Below, piece by piece: positions 26,034 through 30,901 of a stretch of 30,901 nucleotides of DNA; the stretch's first letter is position 1, and every line of letters begins with the position of its first letter. Both the position numbers and the translations under genes were made by a program. Origin of the DNA: CAVRZY01 sp963725415. GTDB lineage: Bacteria > Acidobacteriota > Terriglobia > Bryobacterales > Bryobacteraceae. The stretch covers positions 1 to 30,901 of the forward strand of contig CAVRZY010000136.1 of NCBI GenBank assembly GCA_963725415.1, in the 5' to 3' direction. Under the pieces are notes generated by a model that worked only from the letters and a program-made list of their open reading frames with translations, was not told the origin of the DNA and did not search any database.

Positions 26034-26185
26034 GGTAATGCCTCAGAAGGGGTGAAAGAATCGGCGGACAGGCGAAACCGCCTGTCCCACGGTGGCCTGA
26101 GTGCCTTGATTGCTGCGTGGGGCAGGCCGTTTGGCCTGCCACCCTCACCGCCGGAGCGATTTTTCACACCTTCTGAGGCATTACC
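26034..26185. mobile_element. complete 152-bp MITE-like element with inverted ends and target duplication
   Basis: The ends are GGTAATGCCTCAGAAGGGG at the left and, read in reverse complement, GGTAATGCCTCAGAAGGTG at the right. The repeat continues imperfectly for about 28 bases (GTGAAAGAATCG versus GTGAAAAATCG). TCAGGC occurs directly on both sides (26028-26033 and 26186-26191), a 6-bp target-site duplication. Two hairpins lie inside: GGACAGGCG/CGCCTGTCC around AAAC, and GGCAGGCC/GGCCTGCC around GTTT. There is no room for a gene, so the element must be moved by a transposase made elsewhere. The right-hand TCAGGC contains the stop codon (TGA on the minus strand) of the cupin gene. Confidence 0.88.
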
Positions 26186-26518
26186 TCAGGCGGGAGACTT
26201 CAGCATCAGCAGCAGCATCACCACCGGCGTTTTCGCATAGACCCCATGCGGGAGCTGCGGGGGCATGTGTACCCAGGCGCCGGCCTTCGCCTCCATATGG
26301 TCCTCACCCAAGCGCAACCGGGCTTCGCCTTGTAGGATGTGCAGAACGGCCGGCACGGCCGCCGTGTGCTCGGAAAGTTCCTGGCCCGCGTCGAACCCGA
26401 ACAGCACGGCTTTCAGCCGCTCGTCGTTGTGCAGCGTGCGACTGAGGATGCCGTTTTGCGGAATCGTCACCTCGCCGGCCAAATCGGCAATGTACTTGTA
26501 GTCCATGAGAAACAGCAT
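26186..26518 (-). CDS. small single-cupin-domain protein
   Basis: A 110-residue protein; the ATG at 26506 (MDYKYIADLAG) is an alternative start, and neither start has a clear ribosome site. FDAGQELSEHTAAVPAVLHI fits cupin motif 1, although the usual HxH pair is reduced to one His. GAWVHMPPQLPHGVYA fits motif 2. Metal binding may therefore be weak. Such proteins often sense or modify small sugars or stabilise metals; no role can be assigned. The stop codon lies within the target duplication of the neighbouring inverted-repeat element. The gene is divergent from the ROK kinase gene, 39 bases away. Confidence 0.82.
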   Translation of the reverse strand: MLFLMDYKYIADLAGEVTIPQNGILSRTLHNDERLKAVLFGFDAGQELSEHTAAVPAVLHILQGEARLRLGEDHMEAKAGAWVHMPPQLPHGVYAKTPVVMLLLMLKSPA

Positions 26519-26557
26519 AGCGCCCGCTGTGGCCGAGATTTGGTATCATTCGACGGC

Positions 26558-27475
26558 ATGGCAGAGTATTCGATTGGGGTGGATTTGGGAGGCACCAACC
26601 TCCGTGCGGCGGCCATTGACCGCTCGGGCAAGATCATCGAGAAGCTTTCCGGCGAGACCAATCTCTTGGCAGGGCGGGACGCCGTGGTTGCGGATATCGT
26701 GGCCTCGATTGTAAAGCTCCGCGCAAGCTGCGGCACGGACCAACTGGTTGGGGTGGGCGTCGGGGCACCCGGCTTCATCCTCCTGGAGCAAGGAATCATC
26801 ACCGATTCTCCCAACCTGCCCGGATTCGAGAACTTCCCTATCCGTGACGAAATCGAGCGGCTGCTTCAGGCCCCCGTCATACTGGAGAACGACGCCAATG
26901 CCGCGGCGCTGGGAGAAAAGTGGATGGGGGCGGGCCGGGACGTCGAGGACCTGGTGCTGCTGACGCTGGGCACCGGCATTGGTGGCGGCATTATCTGCCG
27001 CGGCAGGGTGCTGCACGGGTTCGTCGGCATGGCCGGCGAACTCGGTCACATGACCGTGGTGCCGGGCGGCAATCCCTGCGGCTGCGGAAACAACGGCTGC
27101 CTGGAGAAGCACGCCTCCGCCACCGCCGTCACCACCATGGCCAAGCTTATGGGCCTGGGAGACGATCTCACCTCCGAGGGCGTCTACCGTCTCGCCATGC
27201 AGGGCAACCAGAAAGCCCGGGTGGTGTTCGCCACCATGGGCACGGCGCTCGGAATCGCGCTCGCCAACCTGGTCAACGCCTTCAATTCCCCGCTCTACCT
27301 GTTGAGCGGCGGCATGCTGCCGGCCTGGGAGCTGTTCGCGCCCTCGATGTTCGAGGAAGTCCGGCGCCGCTCGGTCGTCTTTCGCAGCACCCCCACCAGG
27401 ATCGAGAAGGCCATCCTGGGCAATGAAGCGGGCCTCTTCGGCGCCGCTTATCTCCCTTTTCAAGCTCAAAGCTGA
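26558..27475 (+). CDS. ROK-family sugar kinase (glucokinase-like)
   Basis: A 305-residue protein with all ROK signatures. The phosphate loop DLGGTNLRAAAID lies at 9-21 and the catalytic Asp112 in ENDANAAALGE. LGTGIGGGII is at 137-146. The zinc site is His164 (GHMTV) with Cys174, Cys176 and Cys181 in CGCGNNGCLE. Glucokinase is the most likely activity, though N-acetylmannosamine or fructose kinases share the pattern. The gene lacks a DNA-binding domain, so it is an enzyme rather than a ROK repressor. It lies 10 bases upstream of xylB in a probable sugar-phosphorylation operon. The sequence is intact. Confidence 0.93.
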   Translation: MAEYSIGVDLGGTNLRAAAIDRSGKIIEKLSGETNLLAGRDAVVADIVASIVKLRASCGTDQLVGVGVGAPGFILLEQGIITDSPNLPGFENFPIRDEIERLLQAPVILENDANAAALGEKWMGAGRDVEDLVLLTLGTGIGGGIICRGRVLHGFVGMAGELGHMTVVPGGNPCGCGNNGCLEKHASATAVTTMAKLMGLGDDLTSEGVYRLAMQGNQKARVVFATMGTALGIALANLVNAFNSPLYLLSGGMLPAWELFAPSMFEEVRRRSVVFRSTPTRIEKAILGNEAGLFGAAYLPFQAQS

Positions 27476-27485
27476 GGACTCTGAC

Positions 27486-28970
27486 ATGTACTGGATGGGA
27501 ATCGACGTGGGAACCGGAGGAACGCGCGCGCTGCTCGTCAGCGAGCGGGGCGAGGTAAAGGCCGGCTACACCGCGCCTCACGAAGACATGCGGATGGAGC
27601 GGCCGCTGTGGGCCGAGCAGCGTCCCGAAAACTGGTGGGATGCCGCGCAGTTGGCGATCCGCGGAGTGTTGGCAGAGGCTGGCACCTCCGGAAAGCAGGT
27701 GCGCGGCGTCGGCCTCTCCGGCCAGATGCACGGCCTGGTATTACTCGATGAGGCCGACCGGGTGATCCGCCCGGCCTTGATCTGGTGCGACCAGAGGAGC
27801 CAGGCCCAGGTGGATTTCGTCAACCAGACAATCGGGAGGGAAAATGTTCTGGCCTGCACGGCCAACCCCGTGCTCACCGGTTTCACTCTCCCCAAGCTGC
27901 TGTGGGTCCGGGACAATGAGCCGCATCTGTTTTCGCGGGTGCGGAAGGTCCTGCTGCCGAAAGATCACCTGCGTTTCTGCCTGACCGGAGAATACGCCAG
28001 CGAGGTCTCGGACGCCTCGGGCACCTCGCTGTTCGACGTGGTCCGCCGCCAATGGTCTTTCGAGATGATGGACGGGCTGGGACTGGACCGCGGCGTTTTT
28101 CCGGCGGTCTATGAATCGACCGAGGTGAGCGGGCGCGTGCGTGCGGAGGCGGCCGAACTGACGGGCCTGGAGCCAGGCACGCCGGTAGTGGGCGGAGGCG
28201 GCGACCAGGCCTCCAGCGCGGTGGGCAACGGCATCGTCGAGCCGGGCATCGTTTCCTGCACCCTGGGCACCTCCGGGGTGGTCTTCGCGCACATGGAGAA
28301 GGTGGCCTACGACCCGCAAGGGCGCGTGCATACCTTCTGCCACGCGGTGCGCGGCAAATGGCACGTCATGGGCGTCACGCAGGGCGCGGGCCTGAGCCTG
28401 CAATGGTTCCGCAACCAACTCGCTCCCGGCGCCGCCTACGACTCGCTGACCGCCGAGGCCGCCACCGCACCTGCCGGCTCCCAGGGCCTCTACTGGCTTC
28501 CCTACCTGATGGGCGAGCGCACCCCGCATCTGGACGCCGCCGCGCGCGGCGGCTGGATTGGGCTGACCGCCAAGCACACCCGCGCCGATCTGATCCGCTC
28601 GCTGCTCGAAGGTGTCTCGTACAGCCAGAGAGATTGCCTGGACATCATCGAAGAACTGGGCGTGGAGGTGGAGTCCGTGCGGGTCTCCGGCGGCGGCGCG
28701 CGCAGCCCCTTCTGGCGGCAGTTGCTGGCCGACGTGATGGGCAAGCGCGTGGTTGTGCTCGACACGCAAGAAGGTTCCGCTTACGGCGCCGCGCTGATGG
28801 CCCTGGTGGGAACCGGGGTCTACGGCTCCGTCCCCGATGCCTGTCGCGTGGCCATCCGCGAGGTCGGTTCCGTCATGCCCCGCCCCGCCGAATCGGAGCT
28901 TTACGCCCGCGGCCACGAAGTGTACCGTTCACTCTACCCCGCCCTGCGCCCGGTCTACGGGAGAATGTAG
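27486..28970 (+). CDS. xylB: xylulokinase (FGGY family)
   Basis: A 494-residue FGGY carbohydrate kinase. The N-terminal nucleotide fold is IDVGTGGTRALL with Asp7; MHG at 81-83 and the catalytic Asp240 in GGGGDQASSAVGNGI follow. The C-terminal signature is YWLPYLMGERTPHLD, with VSGGGARSPFWRQLLADVMG downstream. Length and the SGQMHGLVLLD loop agree with xylulokinase, which phosphorylates D-xylulose after xylose isomerase; a related ketose kinase cannot be excluded. The start MYWMGIDVG follows GAGGA and the ROK stop by 10 bases. No xylose isomerase is in the window. A group II intron lies about 58 bases downstream in the opposite orientation. Confidence 0.93.
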   Translation: MYWMGIDVGTGGTRALLVSERGEVKAGYTAPHEDMRMERPLWAEQRPENWWDAAQLAIRGVLAEAGTSGKQVRGVGLSGQMHGLVLLDEADRVIRPALIWCDQRSQAQVDFVNQTIGRENVLACTANPVLTGFTLPKLLWVRDNEPHLFSRVRKVLLPKDHLRFCLTGEYASEVSDASGTSLFDVVRRQWSFEMMDGLGLDRGVFPAVYESTEVSGRVRAEAAELTGLEPGTPVVGGGGDQASSAVGNGIVEPGIVSCTLGTSGVVFAHMEKVAYDPQGRVHTFCHAVRGKWHVMGVTQGAGLSLQWFRNQLAPGAAYDSLTAEAATAPAGSQGLYWLPYLMGERTPHLDAAARGGWIGLTAKHTRADLIRSLLEGVSYSQRDCLDIIEELGVEVESVRVSGGGARSPFWRQLLADVMGKRVVVLDTQEGSAYGAALMALVGTGVYGSVPDACRVAIREVGSVMPRPAESELYARGHEVYRSLYPALRPVYGRM

Positions 28971-29069
28971 TCGCAGTTGATTTAGAACCAATACTGTTCA
29001 CTTAGCTGGTGGGGCAGCACTTCTGTGATCGGGTCGGGTGACCGGGATTGCGCCCGGCCACCCTCCCAC

Positions 29070-29103
29070 ACCACCGGACGTACGGTTTTCCGTATCCGGC
29101 GGT
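29070..29103 (-). ncRNA. group II intron domain V
   Basis: A textbook 34-nt domain V. On the minus strand ACCGCCGGA pairs with TCCGGTGGT (nine pairs including one G-T). A two-base bulge (CG) follows on the 3' side, then TACGG pairs with CCGTA around an AAAA loop. This is the catalytic metal-binding hairpin of the ribozyme. All pairs are intact, so the RNA core may still be active. Confidence 0.9.
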
Positions 29104-29118
29104 TGAACGCAGCGGCGA

Positions 29119-30365
29119 TCATTGCGCCGCAAGATCTGACGGCATTGGAAACCCATACCGTCGCAGCACGGCGTTGGAAAGCCCAGCCTGCATCGTACGC
29201 GTCGCGGCCATGAACCAAGCGCCCCGGCGCGTGTGCACGGTCGCCAGCAACCGGGGATTCACCCCCAATCGCCGTAGCGCCTTCGCGCGACCCTTCACGC
29301 TGTGCCACCGCAGCCAGAAGCACTTCCGAATATGTCGGCGGATCCAACCCTCCAGCCGAAAGATGGGCTGGCGTTCCTCGGCCAGCCGGAAGTACTCCCA
29401 CCAGCCGACCACGTACTGTCGCCAGGCGTCCCGCAGCTGGTTGCTGGTTCGGCTCTGGCGGCCCTGCCACATCTCCCGCACTCTGGCTTTGAATCGCTCC
29501 AGACTCTCCGGAGCCACTTCCATCTGCCCTTTGCGGTTCAGTCGAAAGCCCAGAAACTTGCGTTCCCAAACCCTCCCCGTTCCGCTCTTGGCGGTATTCA
29601 CCTTCAGTCGCAGATGCTTCTCGATCCAGTCCTGGATGGATGCCATCGTCCGCTCGGCCGCTGACTGACTGCCTACGTAGATATTGCAGTCATCGGCGTA
29701 CCGGCTGAACTGGTGACCTCGCCGCTCCAGTTCTTTATCGAGCGCGTCCAGATAGATGTTGGCCAGCAACGGAGACAGCGGGCCTCCTTGCGGCGTCCCT
29801 TCCTCACTCGCCACCACCACCCCTTCCACCATGGCCCCGCGTCGCAGGTACTTCCCGATCAGGTGCAACACCCTCTTGTCGCGGATCACCTTGCCGATCC
29901 GCCCCATCAGGATGTCGTGGTTCACGTGGTCGAAGAACTTGGCAATATCCAGATCGACGACCCAGTCCCTACCCTGCTCGGCGTACCGCTTGGCCGCGGC
30001 CACTGCACCGTGCGCACTGCGCCCGGGGCGAAATCCATAGCTGTGCTCGCTGAAACGCGGCTCGAAGATCGGCGTCATCACCTGCAACAGCAACTGCTGG
30101 ATGAACCGATCCAGCACCGTGGGGATACCCAGCATCCGTGTGCCTCCGCTCGGCTTCGGAATCTCTACCCGCCGCCCGGGCTCGGAACGTAGGTCCCGGC
30201 CAGCAGCTTGGCCCGGATCTTTTCCCAATGCGCTTGAAGATGTGCTTCCAACTCGCTCGTCTTCATCCGGTCGATCCCCGGCGCTCCCTGGTTGCGTTGT
30301 ACCGCTCCCAGCGCCCGCCGCTGATTCTCCGGTGCAACGGCTTGCTCCATCAGGCTCTCGTACAT
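29119..30365 (-). pseudogene. group II intron reverse transcriptase/maturase with a 1-nt deletion
   Basis: About 415 residues when repaired. The start MYESLMEQAVAPENQRR and the RT-0 region (GAPGIDRMKTSELEAHLQ, LLAGTYVPSP) are in one frame to about 30180. There CCGGGCGGCGGGTAG lacks one base relative to the expected -P-x-RRVEIPKP, and the rest continues in another frame. The remaining reverse transcriptase motifs are IPTVLDRFIQQLLLQVMTP, SYGFRPGRSAHGAV, VVDLDIAKFFDHVNHDIL, GTPQGGPLSPLLANIYLD, and the catalytic YADD in FSRYADDCNIY. The maturase (X) domain FLGFRLNRKGQ and the terminal IRRHIRKCFWLRW complete it. There is no HNH endonuclease. A long frame upstream of the shift makes the downstream part look intact, but its N-terminus would be wrong. 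Either this copy is dead or a base was missed. Confidence 0.8.
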
Positions 30366-30901
30366 CGCTCTCTGTCGAGGGGTTCGCGAAGGTTCCGCCT
30401 CGCTTCCCGCCGCCTCCGGCTCGCCACGGCTGCACCGTCTCTGCCGTTGGCGCTCCTTGCTGCGACCGCCCTTCTAGCGGTTCTTGGATTTCAGGCCTTT
30501 CTCGGCCTCGCCTTCAGTTCCCCTTCTAGCTCCGTTCCTTCGTTCTTCGGCCCTTCGCTCCGCCCGTGTTACCGGGCTTCCTTGCTACTACAGCCTATGC
30601 TGACTTCTCCGGCGTTCTCACCCCGGAGATCTCCCCAGGTAAGGCGCTGACTCTTTCCCCTGGCGCCGGCTGGCTCTACCTGACGTGTCTTGGTGGCTTT
30701 CGGGCTTCGCTGTTGCAGGCCAGCTCGCCGCCCACGCCCGGCCTCGCTGCCAGTTTCTATTCGTCCGGTCCAGAGTTTGCCTCTCGCTTTCTTCGGCTTC
30801 GCCTCGCGACTACGCCTTGCGATTTGGCTACGGTTGCCGCCACCGGCCCCGTGAAGTACGTTTCAACCTCCTAGATTCAGCCCATACTGGGCACACCTGC
30901 C

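Larger units (their letters stand above)
29028..30896 (-). mobile_element. group II intron, nearly complete, without HNH endonuclease
   Basis: The 5' end is taken as GTGTGCCC at 30896, matching known bacterial group II intron starts (GUGUG/GUGCG). Only five bases of 5' exon, GGCAG, remain in the window. About 530 bases of structured RNA (domains I-III) precede the reverse transcriptase frame in domain IV. Domain V is at 29070-29103. Domain VI is a 9-bp hairpin, GTGGCCGGG/CCCGGTCAC, near 29063-29040. The 3' end is CCCGAT at 29028, or possibly CCGAC at 29033; both end in AY. At about 1.87 kb it has the normal size for an endonuclease-lacking type. Such introns usually move through single-stranded DNA. 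It inserted about 58 bases downstream of xylB, antisense to it. Confidence 0.85.

Noticed and set aside
26546..28916. Minus-strand open frames of more than 300 codons over the ROK and xylB genes
   Set aside because: They are complements of conserved kinase genes; codon bias creates long antisense frames.
29119..30365. Retron or diversity-generating reverse transcriptase
   Set aside because: Domain V/VI RNA and the maturase domain show it is a group II intron protein; no template or variable repeats are seen.
1..30901. tRNA or rRNA genes
   Set aside because: No cloverleaf with TTCRANY-type arm or rRNA core sequence was noticed on either strand.

Overview
The window is GC-rich, densely coded DNA that reads best as a chromosomal piece of an Acidobacteriota bacterium, probably of the Bryobacterales/Solibacter type. 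The basis is the C-terminal remnant of an Oar-like TonB-dependent receptor, a PknB-type kinase with a Pro/Ala-rich tail, many palindromic intergenic repeats, MacB-like permeases without an adjacent ATPase, and several secreted or sugar-related enzymes. This assignment comes from recognising families, not from any search.

Layout. Positions 1-5030 are a damaged region. It holds the first codons of an MFS transporter, an alpha-galactosidase-like gene broken by at least eight frame changes, a divergent AraC-type regulator with two compensating indels, and a HipA-like kinase gene broken by at least three. Positions 5036-7710 (minus) are an intact CsgG-like lipoprotein-family gene and a membrane Ser/Thr kinase, with a readable promoter. 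Positions 7868-12480 (plus) are an intact, tightly packed five-gene cluster: a zinc-peptidase-like protein with an archaemetzincin-like His/Cys pattern, two tandem full-length paralogues of unknown function, a GNAT acetyltransferase and an internally duplicated helical protein. This cluster is the best candidate for an undescribed system.

Positions 12538-13314 encode an SDR oxidoreductase. Positions 13540-16838 hold a large secreted LamG / GHL15-like / CBM / golvesin-C protein split by indels. Positions 16850-18774 pair an NlpC/P60 endopeptidase with a dipeptide epimerase, a plausible murein-peptide salvage unit, followed convergently by rmuC. Positions 20140-21055 contain a dead receptor fragment and a block of palindromic repeats. 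Positions 21091-24031 encode two MacB-like permeases and a STAS protein. A DUF4126 membrane protein, a Gfo/Idh/MocA dehydrogenase and a cupin follow on the minus strand. A ROK sugar kinase and a xylulokinase form a plus-strand pair. The window ends in a nearly complete group II intron on the minus strand, whose 5' end lies five bases from the window edge.

Two copies of a small non-autonomous element tie parts of the window together. The copy at 26034-26185 is complete, with terminal inverted repeats and a perfect 6-bp target duplication (TCAGGC). A partial copy at 10171-10277 lies between the tandem paralogues. Both meet a GCC-TGA gene end: at 26186 the duplication contains the cupin stop codon, and at 10171 the same GCCTGA ends the first paralogue. 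The two paralogues share one reading frame and are separated by that single TGA.
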